The notes beneath the pieces are model-generated. The model was not told where the DNA came from. It was given only the letters and a program-made list of their open reading frames with translations, and made no database searches. DNA of 64,000 nucleotides from Clostridia bacterium (GTDB taxonomy: Bacteria; Bacillota; Clostridia; Christensenellales; Aristaeellaceae), in assembly GCA_900769875.1 (NCBI GenBank), contig CAAGII010000189.1:1-64000 (forward strand), in the 5' to 3' direction. This document shows positions 17,610-25,903 of this stretch, one piece after another (position 1 is the stretch's first letter; each line of letters begins with the position of its first letter). Position numbers and translations under genes: made by a program.

Positions 17610-18470
17610 ATGTCCCAGAACCAGCCGAAAAACGATCAGAAGCACCGCATCCCGCTGATTCTTGTCATTGCTCTGGTCGCCGCCCTGATCCTTGCGGTGG
17701 TCATGCTCGTGCAGCGCAACAGCATGCAGGGGCAGGTGGACGCACTCAAAACCGACCTTGATCTCAGCCAGACCCGCTGGCAGTCCGTAGCCGCCGAGAA
17801 GGAAACCCTGCAGGGCGATCTTGACCGGGTGAACGACAGCCTGCGTGAAGCGCAGCTCTCGCTGGAGGAAGCCGCCGAAAAGGTGGAGCAGCTTGACGTG
17901 CAGGTTGCCGACCTGAACGCCATGAAGGCCGAGCTGGAGGACGAGCTGGGCGTGGTCATGCAGCAAAACAGCGAGCTGGACGCCTACATCGCTACCACGA
18001 CCGATCTGCTGGTCACCACCACCGATCTGCTGGAAAGCACCGAAACCTGCCTTGCCACGACCACCGATCTGCTGGACGCGACGGAAGCCTGCCTCGCCAC
18101 CACGACCGATCTGCTGGCCACCACCACCGATCTGCTGGACGCAACCACGGTGGAGCGCGACGGGCTGCTGCTGCGTGTTGCGGAGCTGACCGAGGCAAAC
18201 GACAGGATGACCGCGCAGATTGCCGAGCTGACCGCCTCCGCAGAGCGCGCCGCGGAGCAGCTGCGCATGGCGCGCATCGACCATCGCGAGGCGCTGCGGC
18301 TGCTCAAGGGCCATCTGGAAAAGGCCGTGGCCGATATTGAGATCAGGCTTGCCGACAAGCTTTCCGCCGCTGACCGCGCCGCGCTGGAAAAGGAGCAGAC
18401 CGATCTGAACGCCAGCCTGATCGTGGTTGGCGAACAGCTGAAAACGCTGGATGAACTGATCGGCGAGTAA
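17610..18470 (+). CDS. Membrane-anchored coiled-coil protein with TTTDLL heptad repeats
   Basis: 286 residues. A membrane helix (IPLILVIALVAALILAVVML) at about residues 13-33 is followed by a coiled coil through the rest of the protein. Residues about 128-178 consist of exact 7-residue units, mostly ATTTDLL, with ESTETCL and DATEACL interspersed. I do not recognise a family. The topology suggests an extracytoplasmic rod or spacer. AAGGAGG lies 8 bases before the chosen ATG. A strong terminator follows. Confidence 0.75.
   Translation: MSQNQPKNDQKHRIPLILVIALVAALILAVVMLVQRNSMQGQVDALKTDLDLSQTRWQSVAAEKETLQGDLDRVNDSLREAQLSLEEAAEKVEQLDVQVADLNAMKAELEDELGVVMQQNSELDAYIATTTDLLVTTTDLLESTETCLATTTDLLDATEACLATTTDLLATTTDLLDATTVERDGLLLRVAELTEANDRMTAQIAELTASAERAAEQLRMARIDHREALRLLKGHLEKAVADIEIRLADKLSAADRAALEKEQTDLNASLIVVGEQLKTLDELIGE
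17991..18146 (+). repeat. 21-bp repeats coding for ATTTDLL-type heptads
   Basis: Seven consecutive in-frame 21-base units (A/V-TTTDLL five times, E/DxTExCL twice) and a partial eighth, inside the coiled-coil gene. Confidence 0.9.
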
Positions 18471-18482
18471 TTGCCCGCCTGC

Positions 18483-18534
18483 GGGACGGGCGCGGCAGAC
18501 AGAATTTGCGCCGCGCCCGTCCCGTTTCGTTTTT
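18483..18534 (+). terminator. Strong terminator after the coiled-coil genes
   Basis: A 14-bp perfect GC-rich stem (18483-18496 with 18510-18523) is followed by GTTTCGTTTTT. Confidence 0.93.
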
Positions 18535-18621
18535 CAGGCAGGATTTGCGCCGCCTCACCGCGAATATTGCAGTGATTGCCCCCCAGGGCGAGCCATGAAC
18601 AACGCGAAGGAGCCATGCATC

Positions 18622-18873
18622 ATGCTTGAATTCAAATTTGACACCCAGCTGCTCATTGAAGGCCATGACCTTGACGAGGACGCCATCAATGACTGGATCA
18701 CCAACAATCTCAAGGGCGATTGCCTGCTGGCGGTCGGCGACGACGAGCTGATCAAGATTCACTTCCATACCAACGAGCCCTGGCAGGTGCTGGAATACTG
18801 CGCCAGCCTTGGCGAAATCTATGATGTGGTGGTGGAGAACATGGAGCGTCAGGAGCAGGGTCTGCACGGCTGA
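18622..18873 (+). CDS. Free-standing FakA/DAK-like accessory domain protein
   Basis: 83 residues. The sequence matches the domain that follows the DAK2 kinase part in FakA-type fatty-acid kinases: GDCLLAVGDDELIKIHFHTN, then a Gly-x-Ile-x-Asp segment and VENMERQEQ. There is no kinase domain, so it cannot be a kinase by itself; a binding or regulatory role is inferred. An ATG at 18595 is in frame, but GAAGGAG sits 9 bases before the ATG at 18622. DegV (the lipid-carrier partner family of FakA) is encoded elsewhere in this window. Confidence 0.75.
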   Translation: MLEFKFDTQLLIEGHDLDEDAINDWITNNLKGDCLLAVGDDELIKIHFHTNEPWQVLEYCASLGEIYDVVVENMERQEQGLHG

Positions 18874-18880
18874 CGCGCTC

Positions 18881-18918
18881 AAAGCAGCCGCTTTCCCGCA
18901 AAGCGCTGCTTTTCTTTT
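18881..18918 (+). terminator. Terminator after the FakA-like domain gene
   Basis: AAAGCAGCCGCTTT pairs with AAAGCGCTGCTTT with one bulge, followed by TTTTCTTTT. Confidence 0.75.
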
Positions 18919-18945
18919 GCCATTGCCGGACGCTTCGCCCGGCGC

Positions 18946-18974
18946 TTGACATCACGGCGCGGTGCGTGTATAAT
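18946..18974 (+). promoter_or_regulatory. Consensus promoter of tcdA operon
   Basis: Perfect TTGACA (18946-18951), a 17-base spacer and perfect TATAAT (18969-18974), 30 bases before the tcdA start. Confidence 0.92.
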
Positions 18975-19004
18975 CCTACCGATCAAATGGGTTGGAGGTC
19001 TCCA

Positions 19005-19733
19005 ATGGATGCTTTCATGCGGACGGGTCTGCTGCTGGGCGAGGGCTCGCTGGAACGCCTCAAAGGGGCAAGCGTCGCCGTGTTCGGCGTGGGCGGCGTG
19101 GGCGGCTATGTATGCGAGGCGCTCGCACGCTCGGGAGTCGGTCATCTTGCGCTGTTTGACAGCGACTGCGTGAGCGAGAGCAACCTGAACCGGCAGATCA
19201 TCGCGCTGCGTTCCACCATCGGCATGCCCAAGGTGGCGGCCATGCGCATGCGCATCGCTGACATCAGCCCACACACGGCGGTGGATTGCAGGCAGATGTT
19301 CTACCTGCCGGAGAACGCGGACAGCGTGGATCTCACCGCCTACGACTACGCGGTGGACTGCGTGGACACCGTCGCCGCCAAAATGACCCTCATCACCCGC
19401 TGCCGCGACGCGGGCACGCCGCTCATCTGCGCCATGGGCGCTGGGAACAAGCTGGATCCGTCCAAGCTGCGCGTCAGCGACATCTATCAAACCAGCGTCT
19501 GCCCGCTCGCACGGGTCATCCGCGCGCAGTGCCGCAGACATGGCATCACCGCGCTGAAGGTGGCATGGTCCGCCGAGGAGCCCCGCCGCGTCAGCGTGCC
19601 CGGCGCTCAGGGTGGCCCGGTGCGCCGCGATACGCCGTCCAGCGCCATTTTCGTGCCCGCCGCCATGGGGCTGCTGATCGCCTCCGAGGTCGTGCGCGAT
19701 CTGTGCGGAATCAACAGGGAGGAACGCCTATGA
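19005..19733 (+). CDS. tcdA: tRNA threonylcarbamoyladenosine dehydratase (E1-like)
   Basis: 242 residues of the ThiF/MoeB/HesA superfamily. It has the nucleotide loop FGVGGVGGYVCEALARSG, the ESNLNRQI motif, CVDTVAAK and GAGNKLDPSKLRVSDI, the last typical of TcdA/CsdL, which cyclises t6A37 in tRNAs. An in-frame ATG at 18966 lies inside the -10 region, so the start is set at 19005 after TTGGAGG. The stop overlaps the start of the PP-loop tRNA enzyme, which supports a tRNA modification operon. Confidence 0.9.
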   Translation: MDAFMRTGLLLGEGSLERLKGASVAVFGVGGVGGYVCEALARSGVGHLALFDSDCVSESNLNRQIIALRSTIGMPKVAAMRMRIADISPHTAVDCRQMFYLPENADSVDLTAYDYAVDCVDTVAAKMTLITRCRDAGTPLICAMGAGNKLDPSKLRVSDIYQTSVCPLARVIRAQCRRHGITALKVAWSAEEPRRVSVPGAQGGPVRRDTPSSAIFVPAAMGLLIASEVVRDLCGINREERL

Positions 19734-20638
19734 GCCGTGAGCTGACGCCCACCGAGCTGATTGAGCGCAGCATCATCAAAAAATATCGCAAGGAGCTGTG
19801 GCGGCCGTTCATCCTGGGCGTAAAACGCTATGAGCTGGTCAGGGAGGGCGACCGCATCGCGGTATGCATCTCCGGCGGCAAGGATTCCATGCTGCTGGCC
19901 AAGCTGATGCAGGAGCTGCAGCGCCACAGCGAGAAAAAGTTCGAGCTGGTGTTTCTGGTGATGGATCCGGGCTACAACGCCGAAAACCGCCGCAAAATTG
20001 AGGAGAACGCGGCGCTGCTGGGCATCCCCGTGACCATTTTTGAAAGCGACGTGTTCGACGCCGCGGCCTCCGCTTATCGCAACCCCTGCTATCTTTGCGC
20101 GCGCATGCGCCGCGGCTGCCTCTACGGCAAGGCGCGGGAGCTGGGCTGCAACAAGATCGCGCTGGGGCACCATTTCAATGATGTGATCGAGACCACCATG
20201 CTGGGGCTCTTTTACGGCGCGCAGCTGCAGGCCATGCCGCCCAAGCTGCACGCGAAGAATTTTCCGGGCATGGAGCTGATCCGCCCCATGTACTGCGTGC
20301 ATGAGGAGAACATTGTCGCGTGGGCACGCTACAACCAGCTGACCTTCATCCAGTGCGCATGCCGGCTTACCCGCGCCATTGAGGCGGGCGACGATCCGGT
20401 GCAGAGCAAGCGCCTGGAAATCAAGCTTCTGCTGCGCGAGCTGCGCAAAACCAATGTGGACATTGAAAAGAGCATTTTCCGCGCCATCCACAAGTGCAGC
20501 GTGGATACCATGGTGGGCGTGAAGCATCTGGGCGTGGATCACTCCTTTCTGGAATACTACGACACCCTTGGCGCAACCGATGACGACGGTGCGGAGCAAG
20601 CGCCGTCACAAGCCACAAACGAGGTACCTGATCTATGA
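19730..20638 (+). CDS. TtcA-like PP-loop tRNA thiolation/ATPase family protein
   Basis: 302 residues. The PP-loop SGGKDSMLLAKLM (near residue 48) activates substrate by adenylation. CYLCARMRRGCLY and CACRLTR supply cysteines like those that hold the Fe-S cluster in TtcA/TtuA-type tRNA 2-thiolation enzymes. GHHFNDVIETTML is also characteristic. It overlaps tcdA by 4 bases and the deacetylase start by 4 bases. Which tRNA base is modified is not visible; TtcA and related TilS-like paralogues are hard to tell apart. Confidence 0.82.
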   Translation: MSRELTPTELIERSIIKKYRKELWRPFILGVKRYELVREGDRIAVCISGGKDSMLLAKLMQELQRHSEKKFELVFLVMDPGYNAENRRKIEENAALLGIPVTIFESDVFDAAASAYRNPCYLCARMRRGCLYGKARELGCNKIALGHHFNDVIETTMLGLFYGAQLQAMPPKLHAKNFPGMELIRPMYCVHEENIVAWARYNQLTFIQCACRLTRAIEAGDDPVQSKRLEIKLLLRELRKTNVDIEKSIFRAIHKCSVDTMVGVKHLGVDHSFLEYYDTLGATDDDGAEQAPSQATNEVPDL

Positions 20639-21975
20639 ATCGTTTTCTCTCCCTGCTTCTCTTTCTGTGCATGCTTGCCGCCGCGCCGCTTTCCATGGCT
20701 GAAAACGGCTTTGCGGAGATTCCCCAGCTGCTCCGCTTTACGCAGACCGCGCCGAGCTACCAGTGGCTGAACGACAGGCTGTACACCATTGCCATGTATC
20801 CGCACACCGCAAACAGCGCCGTGGACGCCGAAATGAAGTCCCTCATCGACGCCATGGACGCGGAGGGCCGCAAGCATCTGCCCTCCACCATCGGCGACGA
20901 GTGGAACAGCCATCTCATCACCGCCTCGACCATCTCGCGCACCGGCACGCAGATCATGAGCTTCCTCACCACCGCCAGCGTGACGCACACCAACAGGCAG
21001 ATCTATATCGACTACGCGACGCGCGTCTACGACATGGCAAGCGGCGCCGAGCTGCGCATGACCGATCTGTTCCCGGAGGACAGCCCCGCGTGGTCGATGC
21101 TCGCCGATGAAGTGCGCATGCAGCTGAGCATGTATTTCGCCGGCGTCACGCCCGATCAGGACGCGCTGGACGCGCTCTGCTCCCGCGAGGGGCTGGAGAA
21201 CGCCAGCTTTACCCTCACGCCCGCCAGCATGCTCATGACCTACCGCGCCGACACGCTCTACCCCGGGCGCGAGCAGCTGATGCATGTGCGCATCTATTAC
21301 CCCGACATCCGCCCCTATATGACCCAGTTCATGTATGAGCAGACCGACAACAGCCGCTACCAGCTTGTCGCCCTGACCTATGACGACGGCTGCGCCAAGG
21401 GCAATTCCACCGCCGTGGTCAACCAGCTTCGCCGCTACGGCGCGTCCGCCACGTTCTTTGTGGTCGGCACGACCATCGCGGGCAATCAGGATATCCTCGC
21501 CTACGAGCATGACAGCGGCTTCTCCGTGGCCAGCCACAACTACGAGCACGCCTACAAGAACCTGACCACAGCAAACATTCTCAACTGGAAAAAGCTGTAC
21601 GATGAGGCGATGAACGACGCCATCGGCATCCGCCCTACCATCATGCGCGCACCGGGCGGGAACGACAAGCCCTTCTGCACCGCACAGGTCGGCCTGCCTG
21701 TGATCCACTGGAGCCTCTCCCCCGGCGACGCGGGCGCGGGCGCGGACAAGATTGACTCGATCGCATCCCGCGTAGGCTATGGCTCCAACGCGGGCGATGT
21801 GGTGCTGATGCATGACCTGAATACCAACTGCCGCAGCTATACCGCGCAGCTGCTGCCCCTGCTGGAGCAGCGCGGCATCATGTGCGTCACAGTGGAGGAG
21901 CTGTTCTCCCACTACGGCGTGAAGCTGAAAGCAAACACCGCCTACAACGGCTGCGCCGGTTTGCCGATCCCGTAA
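20635..21975 (+). CDS. Secreted polysaccharide deacetylase (CE4) with RsiV-like N-terminal domain
   Basis: 446 residues. A signal peptide (FLSLLLFLCMLAAAPLSMA) is followed by a domain similar to the DUF3298/RsiV type (about residues 40-235, with YATRVYDMASGAELRMTDLF), then a NodB deacetylase domain: TYDDGCAKG in place of the usual TFDDGP, SHNYEH metal ligands, RAPGG and VLMHDL. It likely removes acetyl groups from peptidoglycan or another polysaccharide outside the cell. It overlaps the preceding tRNA enzyme gene by 4 bases, an odd functional pairing. Confidence 0.85.
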   Translation: MNRFLSLLLFLCMLAAAPLSMAENGFAEIPQLLRFTQTAPSYQWLNDRLYTIAMYPHTANSAVDAEMKSLIDAMDAEGRKHLPSTIGDEWNSHLITASTISRTGTQIMSFLTTASVTHTNRQIYIDYATRVYDMASGAELRMTDLFPEDSPAWSMLADEVRMQLSMYFAGVTPDQDALDALCSREGLENASFTLTPASMLMTYRADTLYPGREQLMHVRIYYPDIRPYMTQFMYEQTDNSRYQLVALTYDDGCAKGNSTAVVNQLRRYGASATFFVVGTTIAGNQDILAYEHDSGFSVASHNYEHAYKNLTTANILNWKKLYDEAMNDAIGIRPTIMRAPGGNDKPFCTAQVGLPVIHWSLSPGDAGAGADKIDSIASRVGYGSNAGDVVLMHDLNTNCRSYTAQLLPLLEQRGIMCVTVEELFSHYGVKLKANTAYNGCAGLPIP

Positions 21976-21980
21976 CAAAA

Positions 21981-22018
21981 CGCCTGCCAGACTGTTTGTC
22001 AGCCTGACAGGCGATTTT
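21981..22018. terminator. Bidirectional terminator between convergent genes
   Basis: CGCCTGCCAGACTG pairs with CAGCCTGACAGGCG (two mismatches), followed by ATTTTTC. It lies between the plus-strand deacetylase and the minus-strand DUF3267 gene. Confidence 0.82.
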
Positions 22019-22029
22019 TCATGCCATGG

Positions 22030-22632
22030 TTAAGCTTTTCCGTATACCGTCATGGCCAAGCCGGTATCGTTGACCAGAATGTCGTCCGGCAGGCTCGAAA
22101 AGCGCTTTGTGACGTAGATGTCTCCCGCCGCGCCGGACAGATTGGTGATCTGGATCAGGTACACAAACCAGAACATCTCCTCCGGCACCATGCAGCTGAT
22201 CACAGACAGCACGATGCCCCACACCACAACGGGCGCAAGGGCGATGATCAGGTAGTGCTTCTTATTAAAGTACGCGCTTGAGCCCGCGTAGGCATAGGAC
22301 AGATTGAAGCCGTAGTGCGGCTTCACGCCGCTGAAATGCTTCATGCACACGCCGTGCACCGCCTCGTGCAGCACCATATACAAAGCGATCGCCGCGATGA
22401 GGCCCACAAAGCGCAGCATGTACGGCAGGAAGCCCTGCTCCATGTCAAACAGCCAGCCGACGAACGCTCCGATCGGCGATAGAAACAGGCCAATGACCAC
22501 GAGCACAACAAGGATCGCAAGGGCGAGACCGTTCACCTTCATGAACAGCTTTTGATCCTTCTTCAGATCAATGGCAAACAGCTCGCGGTAGTTTTCCGGC
22601 AGTTCAGCGCAGGTTTTTGCATACGTTTTCAT
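22030..22632 (-). CDS. DUF3267 zincin-like membrane protein
   Basis: 200 residues with about four membrane helices. The HEAVHG motif (near residue 90) within a helix and the later SGAAGDIYVTKRF match the DUF3267 family of putative membrane metallopeptidases. It is the last gene of a minus-strand operon; its start overlaps the metF stop (ATGA). Protease activity is inferred from the HExxH motif only. Confidence 0.83.
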   Translation of the reverse strand: MKTYAKTCAELPENYRELFAIDLKKDQKLFMKVNGLALAILVVLVVIGLFLSPIGAFVGWLFDMEQGFLPYMLRFVGLIAAIALYMVLHEAVHGVCMKHFSGVKPHYGFNLSYAYAGSSAYFNKKHYLIIALAPVVVWGIVLSVISCMVPEEMFWFVYLIQITNLSGAAGDIYVTKRFSSLPDDILVNDTGLAMTVYGKA

Positions 22633-23510
22633 ACATGTTCTCCTTCATTCTCAAGTCCGATGATATCGCTCAGATTCCGCATGATGGCTCTGGCGATCCA
22701 CGGCTTATTCATCGTGTATAGGTGGATGTTGTTCACGCCGTTGGCCACCAGATCCACAATCTGCTCGGTGGCAAAGGCAATGCCCGCCTGCATCATGGCG
22801 GCGGGGCTGTCCGCGAAGCGATCCGCAATGGCGGCGAAGCGCGGCGGCATGATGGAACCGGACAGCTTCACCGCGCGCGCCACCTGCTTCGGGTCGCAGA
22901 TGGGCATAATGCCCGCGCAAACCGGTACATGGACGCCTGCCCGGTGCATCCGAAACAGAAAGTTGTACAGGAGGCTGTTGTCAAAGAACATCTGCGTGGT
23001 GAGAAAGTCCACCCCGGCGTCCACCTTGCGCTTCAAAAACTCCATGTCCTGCCTGCGTCCGCCGCTCTCGGGATGTCCCTCCGGATAGCAGGCCGCGCCC
23101 ACGCAGAAATCCCCCTGCGCGTGGACGAACGCGATCAGCTCCGACGCGTAGCGGAAATCCCGCATCACCGCGCCGTCACGCGGCAGGTCGCCGCGCAGCG
23201 CCAGCACGTTCTCCATGCCGGCCTCCTTCATATCCGACAGCACCTGACGCACATGCTCGCGTCCGCTCTGCACGCAGGTGAGATGGCACAGCGGCGTCAC
23301 GCCGCAATCCTGCACCGCTCTGGCCACCGCCAGCGTGTGTCCGGGCGTCGTTCCGGCCGCGCCGTAGGTGACTGACATGTAGGCGGGCCTGAGCTGCGCG
23401 ATCTCCCGCGCCACGTCGCTTGCCTGCGCAATGCCGGAAAACGTCTTGGGCGGGAACACCTCGCAGGAGAGATGCACCCTTCCGTCTGATAGAATATCAG
23501 CAATTCTCAA
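22629..23510 (-). CDS. metF: Methylenetetrahydrofolate reductase
   Basis: 293 residues. It reduces 5,10-methylene-THF to 5-methyl-THF for methionine synthesis or the Wood-Ljungdahl methyl branch. Family motifs are HLSCEVFPPKT, YMSVTYGAAG, NVLALRGDLP and the Phe/Gln-rich FLTTQMFFDN. The frame is open further upstream with no good start. A TTG at 23510 preceded by AGGAAAGGA gives the normal family length, so a TTG start is proposed. It follows the glycosyltransferase-like gene by about 25 bases. Confidence 0.92.
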   Translation of the reverse strand: MRIADILSDGRVHLSCEVFPPKTFSGIAQASDVAREIAQLRPAYMSVTYGAAGTTPGHTLAVARAVQDCGVTPLCHLTCVQSGREHVRQVLSDMKEAGMENVLALRGDLPRDGAVMRDFRYASELIAFVHAQGDFCVGAACYPEGHPESGGRRQDMEFLKRKVDAGVDFLTTQMFFDNSLLYNFLFRMHRAGVHVPVCAGIMPICDPKQVARAVKLSGSIMPPRFAAIADRFADSPAAMMQAGIAFATEQIVDLVANGVNNIHLYTMNKPWIARAIMRNLSDIIGLENEGEHV

Positions 23511-23535
23511 GCTCTCATTCCTTTCCTGGAGCGCC

Positions 23536-25023
23536 TCACGCCCTTGTGTGCAGCTCCTCGCCCCGCGCCAGCATGGTGATGGCAAGCAGCTCGCGCCTGC
23601 CGGGAAACTGATGGATGACAAACCAGTCCGGATGATGGCCGATCAGGTTCAGCCACAGCGCCTTCTCGTCGGGCAGCACGCCGCGCAGCTTCCACTCGGA
23701 CTGACACCATGCCGCCGCTTCGCGGCACAGCGCCTCCATCAGCTCCTGCGGAACGACGATCATCGATGTGTCGGGCTCGCCGTCCACCATGGCCAGCACA
23801 ATGCGGTCGCAGCACACGGTCTCCCAGTCCAGCGCGGCGCGCTCGTAGGCGGGATAGCGGAGATAGTCCCAGTCCAGCCAGATGTAGTGGCTGTGGTTGA
23901 GAAACTTCTCGCGGCTTTGCGCCATCAGGAAGGGCTTGCACAGGCGCACATAGTTCAGGCGGCTCTGCCGCATGGCCTCCACCGGCACGTTCAGCCCGTA
24001 GCGCGATTTGTATTCCAGTGCATGCGGATCGCTGATGCGCACGCGCTGGATGCAATCGCTGTCGGCATACGCCACAAGCGGGAGATGCCGCATCCTGTGC
24101 AGGCGGCGGAAGCAGGTCATGCGCTGCTCGTCCAGCGGTATACCGGGGATCAGCAGCCATGCCGTGACGCACAGCGGGCGCAGCGCGCTGCCGCGGTTGT
24201 CAAGATTGCGCAGCGCCTCCTGCACGCGCACGCTCAGCGGCACGCGCGTGGCAAAGGACAGCTCCCGGTTGAAGATGCCGCACCGCGCCATGTTCGACGC
24301 CTGACGCGCGGCAAAATGCACGTCGAACCGCTGCTCAAAGCGAAACAGCATGCCCGTGCCGTCCTCGCACGGTACCGCGCAGGGCGGCAGCGGATCATCC
24401 CACGCCATGCGGATCAGGGGCCGGGCAAGCGTGTACAGCGCCCATTTCTGCCGGTACGCGGCGAGGAGCAGCGGCTCGGTCGCGTCCTGCACCGCGCGGA
24501 AGAACAGCGCCGGCGCAAAGCAGAAATCGGGGTGCAGAAACGCGCTGCGCTGGGGCGATCTGGCATAGCGCAGCGGCGTGCCGCGCTGATAGACAATGCG
24601 CCCCCTGCGGTCAAACCTGCGCAGCGCCACGGGATACACCGCGTCCACAGGATCCACCTGACGGGGCAGATAGCCCGTCAGCACCGCTTGCTTCGCGCCC
24701 TGCAGATGGCACTGGCGCAGCGATGCCATCAGTCCGCTGTCCCAGCCGCGCGCAAAGCGCATGGCGGCATGTCCGGCCAGCACATGGGTTTCGCCGCGCC
24801 AGAGCGCTTCAAAATCCTGCCACGGATCGCAGGCAGGGGTCAGGTACTGCAGACCCGGCACGTCGCACATTTCGCGCAGCGAGGCTTCATCCGGGGCCTG
24901 CTTCAGGCTCACGCCGATGGAAAGCCCGTCCGGGCGGGCGGCTGCGCTTCGGGCGCTCTCCACGCACTCGCGCGCGTCCGCCCACGACGCTGCGGGCAGC
25001 AGCAGCAGGATGCGCTTCATCAT
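23536..25023 (-). CDS. Putative glycosyltransferase-like protein, two halves
   Basis: 495 residues, not firmly recognised. The N-terminal half (ILLLLPAASWADARECVESA, GVSLKQAP) reads like a GlcNAc-transferase type nucleotide-sugar fold. The second half has SRYGLNVPVEAM, LCKPFLMAQS and the acidic YIWLDWDYLRYP, reminiscent of HtrL/YibB-type glycosyltransferases. No membrane segment is seen. It lies between the metal transporter genes and metF in one operon, which gives no clear role. The ATG pair at 25020-25023 follows GGAGGT. Confidence 0.5.
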   Translation of the reverse strand: MMKRILLLLPAASWADARECVESARSAAARPDGLSIGVSLKQAPDEASLREMCDVPGLQYLTPACDPWQDFEALWRGETHVLAGHAAMRFARGWDSGLMASLRQCHLQGAKQAVLTGYLPRQVDPVDAVYPVALRRFDRRGRIVYQRGTPLRYARSPQRSAFLHPDFCFAPALFFRAVQDATEPLLLAAYRQKWALYTLARPLIRMAWDDPLPPCAVPCEDGTGMLFRFEQRFDVHFAARQASNMARCGIFNRELSFATRVPLSVRVQEALRNLDNRGSALRPLCVTAWLLIPGIPLDEQRMTCFRRLHRMRHLPLVAYADSDCIQRVRISDPHALEYKSRYGLNVPVEAMRQSRLNYVRLCKPFLMAQSREKFLNHSHYIWLDWDYLRYPAYERAALDWETVCCDRIVLAMVDGEPDTSMIVVPQELMEALCREAAAWCQSEWKLRGVLPDEKALWLNLIGHHPDWFVIHQFPGRRELLAITMLARGEELHTRA

Positions 25024-25060
25024 CTGACACCTCCGATCCGCCCGTCGGGCGTCGCATTGC

Positions 25061-25903
25061 TTATTTCTTCAGGAGCGCCGCCGCAAGCAGGCTTGCGCAG
25101 TAGGCCGCGGAGGCATACAGCACAATGGCCGCGCCCGCGGACGTATCCCACGCATAGGCGCTGAACAGCCCCGCCATGCCGCACGCAAGCGCGATCAGCA
25201 CGCTGAAAAGCGCATGCTGGCGGCTGGAGCGCGCGACGTTCCGCGCCGCGGCGGCAGGCAGAATCAGCAGGGCGTTGATGAGCATCACGCCCACCCAGCG
25301 GATGGACAGCATCACCGCCACCGCGACCAGCACCATAAAGGCGCACTCGCACACCCTGGTGTGAACGCCGCGGGAGCGCGCAAGCGACGCGTTGACGCTG
25401 GTGAGCAGAAGGCCGTTGTACATCACCATCCACAGCGCCACGCAGGCCGCGAGCGCAAGCAGCAGCCAGAGCAGATCGCGCGGCGTCACCGCCAGCACAT
25501 CGCCGATGAGCAGCGCGGAATACTTCGCAAAGCCGCCTCCGCGCGAGAGAATGAGCAGGCCCAGCGCCACCGAAGTGGACGAGAACACGCTGATGACCGT
25601 ATCCATGCTGGCAAAGCCGCGCTGCTTGATGACAAACATCAGCAGCGCCCAGAGCACGCCGAAGATCAGCATGCTGACAAGATCGCTGGAGATGCCCAGC
25701 ACAATGCCAAGGCCGATGCCCGTCAGCGCGCTGTGCCCCAAGGCATCGGAAAAGAACGCCATCTGGTGATTCACCGCCATGGTGCCCATCAGGCCCAGCA
25801 GCGGCGTCAGCAGGAGGATGGCGAGAAACGCGTTCTTCATAAAGCCGTAGTGCAGCGCCTCAAAGGGCAGCACCACATCGATGATCCGGTAGATCAGCTC
25901 CAT
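25061..25903 (-). CDS. Metal ABC transporter permease (ZnuB/MntB family)
   Basis: 280 residues with about eight membrane helices. The GLMGTMAVNHQMAFFSDALGHSALTGIGLG segment (quoted in parts in the family) and SIRWVGVMLINALLILPAAA are signatures of family-3 zinc/manganese permeases. Its start lies inside the end of the ATPase gene (10-base overlap), indicating translational coupling. No substrate-binding protein gene is adjacent. The histidine-rich tail of the partner ATPase favours zinc. Confidence 0.88.
   Translation of the reverse strand: MELIYRIIDVVLPFEALHYGFMKNAFLAILLLTPLLGLMGTMAVNHQMAFFSDALGHSALTGIGLGIVLGISSDLVSMLIFGVLWALLMFVIKQRGFASMDTVISVFSSTSVALGLLILSRGGGFAKYSALLIGDVLAVTPRDLLWLLLALAACVALWMVMYNGLLLTSVNASLARSRGVHTRVCECAFMVLVAVAVMLSIRWVGVMLINALLILPAAAARNVARSSRQHALFSVLIALACGMAGLFSAYAWDTSAGAAIVLYASAAYCASLLAAALLKK

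Noticed and set aside
20635..21975. Deacetylase as an inactive enzyme because TFDDGP is TYDDGC
   Set aside because: The two Asp, the His ligands (SHNYEH), Arg and later His are present, so activity remains plausible.
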